From the NCBI GenBank assembly GCA_020353115.1, contig CP070687.1, positions 1,176,718 through 1,196,236 on the forward strand: 19,519 nt of DNA, written 5' to 3'. The stretch is from Bacteroidales bacterium. GTDB taxonomy: Bacteria > Bacteroidota > Bacteroidia > Bacteroidales > VadinHA17. Positions within the stretch are counted from its first letter, which is position 1, and every line of letters starts with the position of its first letter. The position numbers were made by a program, and so were the translations under genes. A model generated the notes under the pieces. The model was not told the origin of the DNA, did no database searches, and saw only the letters and a program-made list of their open reading frames with translations. Shown in pieces: positions 8,601-15,345 of the stretch.

Positions 8601-9020
8601 GAACTGGAAACGAAAGATGGTATGGATATGGCACTCTGTATTATTGACTGCTCCAGCCAAAGAATGGAATATGCAGGAGCAAACAATCCCTTATACCTGG
8701 TCAGGAATGGTACGATCATCGAAACCAAAGGTGATAAAATGCCAATCGGTATTCATGTCTATGATTCCAAACCGTTTACGAATCACCAATTTGATCTTGA
8801 ATCCGGAGATTCCGTATACATCTTCTCCGACGGTTATGCCGATCAGTTTGGCGGTCCGGAAGGTAAAAAATTCAAATACCAGTCTCTCAGGAATATATTT
8901 ATTGAGAACAACCATCTCACCATGCAGGAACAGAGAAAGATTCTTGATAAAACCTTCGAGGAATGGAAAGGTAATCTGCCACAGGTCGACGATGTGGTTA
9001 TAGTCGGCTTTAAACTGTAA
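5700..9020 (+). CDS. Beta-propeller sensor with SpoIIE/PP2C serine phosphatase output
   Basis: From the ATG at 5700 the protein has 1106 residues. It opens with a signal-like segment (hydrophobic core VYLVSLLVVFYGQVVTS). Fourteen two-component regulator propeller (Reg_prop) repeats follow at about 63-635, each marked by a W-[FIVM]-G-[TS]-like core spaced roughly 42 residues apart. Fourteen is enough for two seven-bladed propellers. A Y_Y_Y domain (about 698-764), one membrane helix (about 778-800) and a Gln/Glu/Arg-rich coiled coil (about 805-865) come next. The C-terminal PP2C domain (about 885-1106) keeps metal-binding aspartates in SGDFYW (D899), DCTGHGVPG (D916), FSDGYADQF (D1044) and VDDVVIVG (D1097/D1098). 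The propellers probably sense a periplasmic ligand and control dephosphorylation of a cytoplasmic Ser/Thr-phosphorylated protein. An in-frame ATG at 5739 is an alternative start with a tighter signal peptide. Confidence 0.93.
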   Translation: MENLQKPVLTNRLMNKTVYLVSLLVVFYGQVVTSQQYNFKRYSIEEGLPRSGVYSIIEDSKGFLWIATEGGGASVFDGEKFTTYTLGDGLGHNVIRCVFEDDQGNIWFGTQGKGVAKFDGRQFTNYDISSGLSHNVVRSIGQDNQGNLWFGTFGGGICKFNLKNKDLEEGIVRCYTTSDGLLHNRVRAILKDSKGYMWFGTDGGISRFNGRTFDNYTTEDGLLNNRILSIYEDGSKNLWFGTQDGVVLYDGSKFVVYTAEDGLIHNRIRAICQDNYGNMWFGTASGISKMVDNKFYNYTENEGLSNARVRSIIRTSTGDLWFGTFFGGINRYSGEMFIHYTENQNLVNNQANAVATDQQNNIWIGTYEGVSKIEFRNGRFTIRNITEEDGLVNNVVRSIMVDNRGYIWFGTENGISIYKEFIRRNIDEFDGLSNTEILAMIEDTENRYWVGTAVGLSNIRFTGDNQAGIRIRNYSSKEGFPEIPVTVLYEDLNGNIWMGFENNGFAVLNENSIVRYRLPENQNNVSAITDDQSGTLWVGTVGGGIFYYTLTSTGIDTTTKRNISIADGLRSNSVHLLAFDDNENLWVGSEKGVDKISFSRIKEIIRIKHFGREEGFLGIETHKNAVCKDHTGNLWFGTIKGLTRYNPFAEETSSMETYTHITSVEIPNQDIIWENSEYADGISGRFGLPQKLILPYNRNSIAFEFIGIYLKSPNNVQYKWKLEGFNDEWSIPSRKHDMIYTNLAQGDYIFMVKSSNEDDIWNEFPVTFEFSVEPPFWKTWWFYTLITIFGLALIVAYIKIRERNLVREKRILEEKVKERTAEVVHQKEEIEAQRDEIEAQRDLATQQRDMITQQKQEITDSIHYARRIQSALLPPTTIIANYLSDFFILFKPKDIVSGDFYWMTEKNDKLVITAVDCTGHGVPGAFMSMLGVSYLTEIVNKTERLNANEILNQLRHYVIESLRQRKGELETKDGMDMALCIIDCSSQRMEYAGANNPLYLVRNGTIIETKGDKMPIGIHVYDSKPFTNHQFDLESGDSVYIFSDGYADQFGGPEGKKFKYQSLRNIFIENNHLTMQEQRKILDKTFEEWKGNLPQVDDVVIVGFKL
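8184..8225 (+). repeat. Tandem 21-bp repeat in the coiled-coil coding region
   Basis: The 21-base unit at 8184-8204 is repeated at 8205-8225 with a single difference (GAG/GAA at the third base), encoding EIEAQRD twice. It continues as looser protein repeats (LATQQRD, MITQQKQ), giving seven-residue periodicity. It is in frame and lengthens the signalling helix between membrane and phosphatase by one heptad, so it is a neutral or tuning duplication rather than damage. Confidence 0.9.
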
Positions 9021-9047
9021 CGAATCAATTGATAATACATTCGGATC

Positions 9048-9566
9048 ATGATAGAACAATACATCAAACTCCTTAGAAACCAGATTGATAAGCTGGATGT
9101 AAAAGATTTTGACCTCGACTCCTGGAAAGAATCTACCAAGCTGGTACTTGAGCGCATATTCGGGAAAGATTCAGAAAAAATTCAGCGGATAGGAGATATA
9201 CATTACGACCTGAGCAGCTGGTCATTAAGAGATACATTGGGTACTTCAGCACACTTCGATACCTGCAGGAAAAAAGGGAGAGATCTGCTTGAAACCTGTA
9301 TAATGGAACTTGAAACGGTGGGATTGCCTGAAGATGTGAAACAACCGGAGAGCCACCATGATCCGGGGATATTCAGGCAGGCACTTGAGGAGGAGCTTAA
9401 AATCTCCCAATTCAGGGAACTTCAGGAGATACTGGCAGATAATAACCGGGAAAGCCGTGAGAGGAGGGTGCTTGATTTCCTCGGTAAGATCGGGTCCGAA
9501 CCATCCATAAAGATCCTGATGAAAATTCTTGCAAACCAGGGAGTAGCCGACCGGTTGAAATCCTGA
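9048..9566 (+). CDS. Uncharacterised helical protein downstream of the sensor phosphatase
   Basis: I do not recognise this 172-residue protein. It starts 27 bases after the phosphatase stop on the same strand, so the two are probably co-transcribed. It has no signal peptide or membrane helix and is strongly charged. An N-terminal helical part (about 1-95) contains FDLDSWKESTKLVLERIFG and a Trp/Asp-rich DLSSWSLRDTLG stretch. A short polar linker follows (VKQPESHHDPG, about 99-109), then a second helical part rich in Glu and Arg (about 110-172). No cysteine pair, P-loop or catalytic signature stands out. It could be an adaptor or target of the phosphatase, but that rests only on position. Codon use resembles its neighbours and the frame is intact. 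Confidence 0.75.
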   Translation: MIEQYIKLLRNQIDKLDVKDFDLDSWKESTKLVLERIFGKDSEKIQRIGDIHYDLSSWSLRDTLGTSAHFDTCRKKGRDLLETCIMELETVGLPEDVKQPESHHDPGIFRQALEEELKISQFRELQEILADNNRESRERRVLDFLGKIGSEPSIKILMKILANQGVADRLKS

Positions 9567-9694
9567 CCTGATCCAGGCCTAACCTAAGGCGTTGATTTCA
9601 CAAGCAAAATATCGGTGAAAGGAAATCTGACCGTTACGATTTTAATTCGTATGACCCCTGCTCTATCCCGATCGCTCTTATTAATTCTTTTTAA

Positions 9695-10162
9695 ATGAAA
9701 AAGATCCGAAATCCTTTTGATCCCCAAATCAACAAATGTTTTGGATGCGGTCCGAACAATCCCATCGGACTGCAACTTGAGTTTTATGAAGATAATGACC
9801 ACATTATCTCGTTCTGGCAACCTGATGAAAACCTGCAGGGATATCCCGATGTGGTGCATGGAGGTATTCAAACCACCCTGATGGATGAACTGGCAAGCTG
9901 GACAGTTTTTGTGAAAGGTAAAACCGCAGGATTTACCACATCTATGGAAATCAGGCTTAGAAAACCGCTTCTCGTTAGCAAGGGGAGAGTGAAGATCGTA
10001 GCTAAACTAAAAGCAATAAACCGGAAAATAGCTGAAATTGAAACCGAAATCTACGACTCTGACAAACAGTTATGCTCCTCCGGGTTGATCAGATGTTTTA
10101 TATACCCTGAAGACCAGGCAAGGGAAAGGTTTGGATTGCCGGAACATGATAAGTTTTATTAA
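9695..10162 (+). CDS. Hotdog-fold acyl-CoA thioesterase, PaaI-like
   Basis: The 155-residue protein has the PaaI-type hotdog layout. An N-terminal CFGCGPNNPIGLQL (residues 15-28) is a common lead-in for this group. The active-site helix is VVHGGIQTTLMDELAS (about 53-68), with the His-Gly-Gly motif at 55-57 and the acidic Asp64/Glu65. The C-terminal strands (about 80-127) complete a single hotdog domain. Such proteins hydrolyse acyl- or aryl-CoA thioesters as homo-oligomers in the cytoplasm; the preferred acyl group cannot be told. It stands alone, 128 bases after the unknown gene and convergent with cysH. Start: the only ATG ahead of the domain at suitable length. Confidence 0.87.
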   Translation: MKKIRNPFDPQINKCFGCGPNNPIGLQLEFYEDNDHIISFWQPDENLQGYPDVVHGGIQTTLMDELASWTVFVKGKTAGFTTSMEIRLRKPLLVSKGRVKIVAKLKAINRKIAEIETEIYDSDKQLCSSGLIRCFIYPEDQARERFGLPEHDKFY

Positions 10163-10201
10163 ACCGATTCCTGATACGGGAAGGACTTATAATGCCATTT
10201 A

Positions 10202-10915
10202 TCATGAATCGGGCTTCCTGTGAATCCCACATTCCCTGTGGTCGGATTTTTCCCACCACCACCTGCCCGAACGAAAACCTTCACCTGGAAGTACTGCCCT
10301 TGTACAAGGCTGACATCCAACGCTGGGATAGCCTTTATCGTGCAAAACATTATACGGGATTTTGTGTTTCCTGATATATTGCCATACCTGATCGGATGTC
10401 CAGTTATAGAGCGGATTTATTTTTATCATTTCATGCTGGTTATCCCATTCAACCAGTTCCGTATCCGACCGGTGTAAGGATTGTCCCTTTCTAAGTCCGC
10501 ATATCCAGATATCAAAATCCTTTAAAGCCCGTTTTAACGGATCGTTTTTACGAATCTGACAACAGAGTGCCCTGTTCTCTTTACTGTGGTAGAAGAGATT
10601 GATTCCCTTCCGGTTTACCATATCCTCAACCTTCCCTGAATCCGGAAAGAATAATTCAATATTGATCCTGTACTTTTCAGATGTTCTGGCAATCAAATCA
10701 TAGGTTTCCGGGAAGAGTCGACCCGTATCCAATGATATGATTCTTACCAAAGGATCAATACCGGTTATCATATCCGTCAGAACCTGATCCTCTGCCCCCA
10801 GACTGGATGCAAAGACAATCCTGTTCCCGTACTCAGAAATAAAATACGTGAGAATCTCCTTTACCCCAGCGTTCCTGAATTCATCATTTAACTCCCGGAT
10901 CCGCTCATTATCCAT
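10202..10915 (-). CDS. cysH: Fe-S type APS/PAPS reductase (assimilatory)
   Basis: This enzyme reduces adenylyl sulfate (or PAPS) to sulfite using thioredoxin, the second stage of assimilatory sulfate reduction. The 237-residue protein has the nucleotide-binding SSLGAEDQVL (37-46) and the LDTGRLFPET loop (62-71). The four cysteines of a [4Fe-4S] cluster are present as Cys118-Cys119 (CCQIRK) and Cys201-x2-Cys204 (CQPC). The C-terminal catalytic cysteine is Cys229 in ECGIH. The cluster cysteines favour APS over PAPS as substrate, as is usual for cluster-bearing members. No sulfurylase, APS kinase or sulfite reductase gene is nearby. A Bacteroidota-type promoter lies just upstream. The start ATG fits the usual N-terminus. 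Confidence 0.94.
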   Translation of the reverse strand: MDNERIRELNDEFRNAGVKEILTYFISEYGNRIVFASSLGAEDQVLTDMITGIDPLVRIISLDTGRLFPETYDLIARTSEKYRINIELFFPDSGKVEDMVNRKGINLFYHSKENRALCCQIRKNDPLKRALKDFDIWICGLRKGQSLHRSDTELVEWDNQHEMIKINPLYNWTSDQVWQYIRKHKIPYNVLHDKGYPSVGCQPCTRAVLPGEGFRSGRWWWEKSDHRECGIHRKPDS

Positions 10916-10952
10916 AAACCAAGTCTTATTTTGAAGAAAAATTTTGAGAAGA

Positions 10953-10982
10953 CAAAAATACGTTTTATTTTTTCAGTGCAAA
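10953..10982 (-). promoter_or_regulatory. Bacteroidota-type promoter for cysH
   Basis: On the minus strand TTTG (10982-10979) is followed after 18 bases by TATTTTTG (10960-10953), an exact match to the -7 consensus TAnnTTTG. Transcription would begin near 10947, about 30 bases before the cysH ATG at 10915. The surrounding DNA is strongly AT-rich. This is the best promoter match found in the window. Confidence 0.55.
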
Positions 10983-11168
10983 ACAATATGGTAATACCGG
11001 TTAGTAAAAGGATGAATGACAACGCAACAACATTATCCTGTTAAATACCTGTTGCTAGCCGGAATATGAATTGTTATTCTTTAAACGCTTCAGATCCTTT
11101 ACCGGCACCTGAATAACCTGGTTCGGATCAGAACAGGAATGTACAATTATACCGGAAAAGGATAAGAA

Positions 11169-12098
11169 ATGAACCCGATACTAATTCAAATTGTTTTAAG
11201 CCTTCATATCAGTTTAGCACTAAACGCAACCATGGAAGATCAGACCTGTAAGGATCCCGGAACTTTACCAGATACGGCACTGTTATCCTTTGGTGTTATC
11301 AGTGATATCCAGTATTGTGACTGTGAAACTATGGGAACGAGGCATTACAGAAATTCCCTGCATAAGCTGAAACAGTGTTTGGAGGAACTGAACAGGCAGG
11401 AACTTTCATTTATTATTGACCTCGGGGATAAAATTGAAAGCGGACTGGCCAGTTACGACAGTATTATAAAAATTTATAATACGCTCGATATCCCTCTCTT
11501 TCATGTAATGGGAAACCACGACTATTTGGTGGAAGATGAGGAAAAGAGCCAAATTAATGAATTATTAAAGATTGAAAATACCTATTACGATTTCAAATTG
11601 GAAAGCTGGCGATTCATTATCCTTGATGGAAATGAAATCAGTCTTGTTGCGAATCCTGAAAATAGTCCCGGGTATAGAAGGGCAAGACAGATCTACGATC
11701 AACTAAAAAGCCAGCAAGCAATTAATGCCGTCGAATGGAATGGAGCCATTGCCAGGGAACAGATTATCTGGTTGAAAGACAGGTTAAAATACGCAAAAGA
11801 ACATGGAGAGAAAGTAATTATTTTCTGTCATTACCCGGTTTACCCGGAAATGGTTTATAACCTGTGGAACAATACAAGGCTATTGAGTATTATTGGCCGC
11901 AGCGACAATGTTATAGCCTATATCAGCGGGCATAATCATGAAGGAGATTATGGCTTGAGCAGAAGTAAACATTATATTACATTTAAAGGACTGGTTGAAA
12001 CTCCGGATGAGATTTCCTATGCCATCGTACACCTCTTCTCCGACCGGATAGAAATTGAGGGTGGAGGCCGTGAATCAGACCATATTTTATATTATTGA
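11169..12098 (+). CDS. Exported calcineurin-like metallophosphoesterase, ADPRibase-Mn-like
   Basis: The 309-residue protein has the dinuclear metallophosphoesterase motifs in order: SDIQYCD (Asp46, Gln48), LGDKIES (Asp87), GNHD (115-118), FCHYPVYP (His near 221) and SGHNHEGDY (His255, His257). The D-x-Q in place of D-x-H, the RHYRNSL segment and the C-terminal HYITFKGLVET stretch match the Mn-dependent ADP-ribose/CDP-alcohol diphosphatase group. It probably hydrolyses ADP-ribose, CDP-alcohols or similar nucleotide diphosphates. A short hydrophobic N-terminus (MNPILIQIVLSLHISLALNA) looks like a signal peptide, which would place it in the periplasm or outside the cell; animal members are cytosolic. 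It stands alone, with a hairpin terminator candidate downstream. Confidence 0.85.
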   Translation: MNPILIQIVLSLHISLALNATMEDQTCKDPGTLPDTALLSFGVISDIQYCDCETMGTRHYRNSLHKLKQCLEELNRQELSFIIDLGDKIESGLASYDSIIKIYNTLDIPLFHVMGNHDYLVEDEEKSQINELLKIENTYYDFKLESWRFIILDGNEISLVANPENSPGYRRARQIYDQLKSQQAINAVEWNGAIAREQIIWLKDRLKYAKEHGEKVIIFCHYPVYPEMVYNLWNNTRLLSIIGRSDNVIAYISGHNHEGDYGLSRSKHYITFKGLVETPDEISYAIVHLFSDRIEIEGGGRESDHILYY

Positions 12099-12158
12099 CA
12101 CACCTGTTTGTCTTGAAACTGAAACGAAAACCGGGATTTTACTTCAGCAGATAAATCC

Positions 12159-12180
12159 GGAACCGGAGCTTTCCGGTTTC
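12159..12180 (+). terminator. Rho-independent-like hairpin after the metallophosphoesterase
   Basis: GGAACCGGA (12159-12167) pairs with TCCGGTTTC (12172-12180) around a four-base GCTT loop. This gives a nine-pair stem with one G-T wobble, about 60 bases past the stop. The following sequence (TTACGGTTCTT) is only moderately T-rich, so termination efficiency is uncertain. Confidence 0.5.
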
Positions 12181-12277
12181 TTACGGTTCTTCAAAATATC
12201 GTTTTCTGAAACTGGAATGCATACCATATGGTTTACGGCTGATTGCTCTTTTTATAAATGGATCATAATGTAACGGC

Positions 12278-13255
12278 ATGAATATCTTTATTACCGGTGC
12301 AACAGGATTTATCGGGTCAAAACTGACTCAAAAACTTGCTTTGAACGGGCATAATATTCGTGTTCTTATCAGAAATCCGCAAAAAGCCAAGGTATTGGAA
12401 CATTCAAATATCAGAATTTACATCGGCGATATTTCTGATCAGGGGATGTTGAAGGATGCAATGTCTGATTGTGACTGGGTTTTTCATCTGGCAGCATATA
12501 CAAAGGTCTGGGCCCGAGACAGGGACATTTATTACAAATATAATGTGAAGGGTACAGAAAATGTTCTCAATTGTGCTAAGGAATCGGGCATTAAAAGAGT
12601 TATAATAATTTCTACGGCAGGAGTACTCGGTCCGTCTGACGGTGGCAGTATCAGTGAATCGACGGTACGACAAATGGATTTTTTCACCGAATATGAAAGA
12701 ACGAAAAGTCTGGCTGACGAAAAAGCCATGAGTTTTGCAGGACAACAACCGGAGATCATCATTCTCTATCCTACCCGTGTATTTGGTCCGGGGCTGTTGT
12801 CGGAGAGCAATTCCGTAACAAAACTGATTGATGCATATGCCAGAGGTAAATGGAGGATAATTCCCGGTAATGGAAAAAAACTCGGCAACTATGTTTATAT
12901 CGACAATCTGGTGGATGGTATAATAAAAGCGGCCGAACTCGGGAAGCCGGGATCAAGATATATACTGGGTGGATCAGATGTAAGTTATAATGACTTTTTT
13001 GAAACCATCGCCCGGGTTACAGGAAAATCATACTTTATGATCAAAATCCCTCTGGGATTCGCCCTGGCCATCTCATGGATCCTGACCTTCCTGGCAAAAA
13101 TTACAGGCAATCCCCCGCTACTAACACCCGCGTGGGTCAGGAAGTATTTGCACGACTGGTCAACATCCAGCAGTAAAGCCGTAAAAGAGTTGGGTTATCA
13201 AACGGGGAATTTTGAGGACGAAGTGGAAAGAACCTGGCAATGGTTAAAGAGCTGA
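12278..13255 (+). CDS. NAD(P)-dependent epimerase/reductase, extended SDR (dihydroflavonol-reductase-like)
   Basis: The 325-residue protein is an extended short-chain dehydrogenase. The cofactor motif GATGFIG is at 7-13. ISTAGVLG supplies the active-site Ser/Thr (about 111-113), and YERTK gives the catalytic Tyr139 and Lys143. DISD (51-54) and HLAAYT (about 70-75) are the usual adenine- and NAD-contacting stretches. The C-terminal part has a hydrophobic segment (about 247-270), then NPPLLTP and a final W-L helix. This resembles the dihydroflavonol-4-reductase/HpnA-like subgroup, which acts on hydroxy/keto groups of lipids or terpenoids; the substrate here is unknown. It may form a functional cluster with the SDR and nitrilase downstream, but a 237-base gap separates them. 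Confidence 0.88.
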   Translation: MNIFITGATGFIGSKLTQKLALNGHNIRVLIRNPQKAKVLEHSNIRIYIGDISDQGMLKDAMSDCDWVFHLAAYTKVWARDRDIYYKYNVKGTENVLNCAKESGIKRVIIISTAGVLGPSDGGSISESTVRQMDFFTEYERTKSLADEKAMSFAGQQPEIIILYPTRVFGPGLLSESNSVTKLIDAYARGKWRIIPGNGKKLGNYVYIDNLVDGIIKAAELGKPGSRYILGGSDVSYNDFFETIARVTGKSYFMIKIPLGFALAISWILTFLAKITGNPPLLTPAWVRKYLHDWSTSSSKAVKELGYQTGNFEDEVERTWQWLKS

Positions 13256-13312
13256 ACCTGAAACGGGTAGTTAACTTTATCCTTTCCCGGATACTGATAT
13301 AACGCATGCGAT

Positions 13313-13409
13313 CCGAAGAATTTGGTTTGCGGAATATATCTTAAAAAGGAACAGAACCAAATGGGGAAACAGACAACCCGGATTAAAAAACAACCAAAAC
13401 ATTCTTCGG
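13313..13409. repeat. Long-range inverted repeat in the gap before the SDR-nitrilase pair
   Basis: CCGAAGAAT (13313-13321) and ATTCTTCGG (13401-13409) are exact inverted copies. The match continues inwards as TTTGG (13321-13325, sharing the T at 13321) against CCAAA (13394-13398), with a two-base bulge. Further out, CCCGG (about 13287-13291) can pair with CCGGG (13411-13415). The whole lies in the 237-base non-coding stretch 13256-13492, in which I see no gene or clear promoter. It could fold as a terminator-like or leader RNA structure. Confidence 0.5.
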
Positions 13410-13492
13410 TCCGGGCCTTGAGAGTATAACCGATTTGGCTAACTTTACTAATGCCTTTAACATAATACTATAGAACGAATCTTCAGGGTACA

Positions 13493-14266
13493 ATGCAATT
13501 CTACACACTTATCACCGGATCAAGTTCAGGTATAGGAAAGGCACTGGCCACCGAATGTGCCGCGAGGAACCACAACCTGCTTTTAATAGCTTTGCCGGGG
13601 CAGGACCTGGAATCAATCTCTGAAAGATTGATGGCTGATCACGGGATCCATGCCGACTATCTTAATATTGACCTTACGGAGCAACAAGCTGCAGAAAAGG
13701 TATACGACTGGGCCAGGCAAAACCAATACCATGTAAATATTCTGATCAATAATGCCGGGATAAGTTTCGAAGGGCCTTTTGAGAATCATTCCGTTCATTT
13801 TTTTGAAAAAAGCATGAAGCTGAACATCGTTGCCCTTGTTTCACTGACACGATTATTTATTGATGATATGAAAAGTTATCCCGAAGCACATATATTAAAC
13901 CTGGGAAGTGTAGCTTCATACTTCCCAATGCCATACAAGGCAGTTTATTCGGCTTCGAAGATCTTTGTTTATACCTTTTCAATGGCATTACGGGAAGAAT
14001 TCAGGAAAACAGGTATAAAAATCTCCGTCCTGGCCCCCGGCCCGGTCGTGACCAACCGGCATACCGCCAAAAGCGCGATTAAGAAAGGCAAACTGGCCCG
14101 GATGATGCATACGAAAACAGGTTTCGTCGCAAAATATGGTGTTGACAGGATGTTAAAAGGAAAGGCAGTGATCCGGGTGGGATTCCTGAGCCATTTTGTA
14201 TTTCTGGTAGAGAAAATTCTACCCACACCTGCCAAACTTAAACTGGCAAAGTTGATATTTAAATAG
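13493..14266 (+). CDS. Classical short-chain dehydrogenase/reductase
   Basis: The 257-residue protein has every classical SDR landmark: cofactor loop GSSSGIG (9-15), NNAG (86-89), Asn111, and the catalytic Ser139, Tyr152 and Lys156 (YSASK). LAPGPVVT is the usual loop after the active site. The group around it (YcdF/DltE-like, with a FxxS-x-x-x-ASYFPMPYKA stretch) reduces or oxidises hydroxyl groups of unknown substrates. The C-terminus is basic and mildly hydrophobic (HFVFLVEKILPTPAK), and could touch the membrane. Only two bases separate its stop from the nitrilase ATG, so the pair is almost surely one transcript. The gene starts after a long structured gap, so it likely has its own promoter, though I could not identify it. 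Confidence 0.9.
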   Translation: MQFYTLITGSSSGIGKALATECAARNHNLLLIALPGQDLESISERLMADHGIHADYLNIDLTEQQAAEKVYDWARQNQYHVNILINNAGISFEGPFENHSVHFFEKSMKLNIVALVSLTRLFIDDMKSYPEAHILNLGSVASYFPMPYKAVYSASKIFVYTFSMALREEFRKTGIKISVLAPGPVVTNRHTAKSAIKKGKLARMMHTKTGFVAKYGVDRMLKGKAVIRVGFLSHFVFLVEKILPTPAKLKLAKLIFK

Positions 14267-14268
14267 AG

Positions 14269-15192
14269 ATGGCAAAAATCGGAATTGTTCAGCATGCTCC
14301 TGTCCATCTGGATCTTGAGCAAAGTATGAAAAAAGTAATGCGGTTAATCAGAGAAGCTGTACGTAAAGGAGCTGAAATGATCTTTTTCGGAGAATCCTGG
14401 CTGACCGGTTATCCCGCCTGGCTGGATTATTGCCCGGAAGTTGCCCTATGGGACCACAAACCTACAAAAACAGTATATGCCAGGATGTATAAAAACAGCA
14501 TAACTGTGCCCGGAAATGAGACCGACCAACTTTCCGGTTTAGCCCGGGAATTGAATATCCTTGTCGGATTGGGTCTTAATGAAAAGACAGAATCAGGATC
14601 GGGAACAATTTACAACAGTCTGATAATGATCGATCAGAAAGGTCATATAGTAATCCATCACAGGAAACTGATGCCGACATTCACCGAAAAGATCCTCTAT
14701 GGTTATGGGGATGGATATGGACTGAAAACATACCAGAGCAATTTTGGAAAAATCGGCGGGTTGATTTGTTGGGAACACTGGATGCCTCATGCCAGACAAG
14801 CATTGCATGATTCCGGGGAACTTATACATCTTGCAGTCTGGCCAACCGTTCATGATATACATCAGTTGGCATGCCGTCATTATGCATTTGAAGGAAGATG
14901 CTTTGTGATCGCCATCGGACAAATAATGAAAAGAGAAGATATCCCTTCCGAGTTCGCAGTTCCCCGAAGAACCGGATCAGGCAGTGATAACTATATTCTG
15001 CGTGGCGGAAGCTGTGTCATAGGCCCTGACGGCAAGTACATCTCAGAACCAATATTTGACAGGGAGGAAATCTTTATTGTTGACATCAACCCGGATCAGG
15101 CTGTCGGGGAAAAAATGACTCTGGATACAGCCGGACATTACTACCGCCCGGATATATTCAAATTCAGGGTAAACAGGACCAGAATAAAATAA
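14269..15192 (+). CDS. Nitrilase-superfamily carbon-nitrogen hydrolase (aliphatic nitrilase type)
   Basis: The 307-residue protein has the Glu-Lys-Cys catalytic set: Glu42 in FGESWLTGYPAW, Lys133 in HHRKLMPTFTE (with the accessory Glu140), and Cys167 in GGLICWEHWMP. The GYPAW, KLMPT and CWEHWMP forms fit true nitrilases, which hydrolyse nitriles to acid and ammonia, better than amidases, ureidopropionases or NAD-synthetase-type members. It lacks any extra domain or signal peptide, so it should be cytoplasmic and form the usual oligomeric spirals. It is translationally close to the SDR (two-base gap), hinting that one supplies or consumes an aldehyde/alcohol related to the nitrile substrate. 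That pathway link is inference. All three catalytic residues are present, so it is probably active. Confidence 0.9.
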   Translation: MAKIGIVQHAPVHLDLEQSMKKVMRLIREAVRKGAEMIFFGESWLTGYPAWLDYCPEVALWDHKPTKTVYARMYKNSITVPGNETDQLSGLARELNILVGLGLNEKTESGSGTIYNSLIMIDQKGHIVIHHRKLMPTFTEKILYGYGDGYGLKTYQSNFGKIGGLICWEHWMPHARQALHDSGELIHLAVWPTVHDIHQLACRHYAFEGRCFVIAIGQIMKREDIPSEFAVPRRTGSGSDNYILRGGSCVIGPDGKYISEPIFDREEIFIVDINPDQAVGEKMTLDTAGHYYRPDIFKFRVNRTRIK

Positions 15193-15208
15193 AGTCATTG
15201 CGGATTCA

Positions 15209-15234
15209 CCGGTGCCTGCCATACCGGGCCTTTT
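15209..15234 (+). terminator. Weak terminator candidate after the nitrilase
   Basis: CCGGT (15209-15213) pairs with ACCGG (15223-15227) around a nine-base loop, followed by GGCC and a four-T run (15231-15234), 16 bases past the stop. The stem is short, so this is a tentative call in the 153-base gap between convergent genes. Confidence 0.3.
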
Positions 15235-15345
15235 CCCCTTAAACACCGGGGGATCGGAAGGTTATCCTGACGAAAACATAAGATCCGGAAAGAACATAGA
15301 ATGGTTAACGGGAGAATATCCGGTTACAGAAGCCCTGGAATAAAA

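Noticed and set aside
10164..10212. Inverted repeat CCGATTC/GAATCGG between the thioesterase and cysH as a shared terminator
   Set aside because: The seven-base arms are 35 bases apart, one arm overlaps the cysH 3' coding end and no T-run follows; chance is as likely.
12055..12273. 72-codon plus-strand frame overlapping the metallophosphoesterase end
   Set aside because: It overlaps the end of a real gene in another frame, covers the hairpin at 12159-12180 and has no recognisable protein features.
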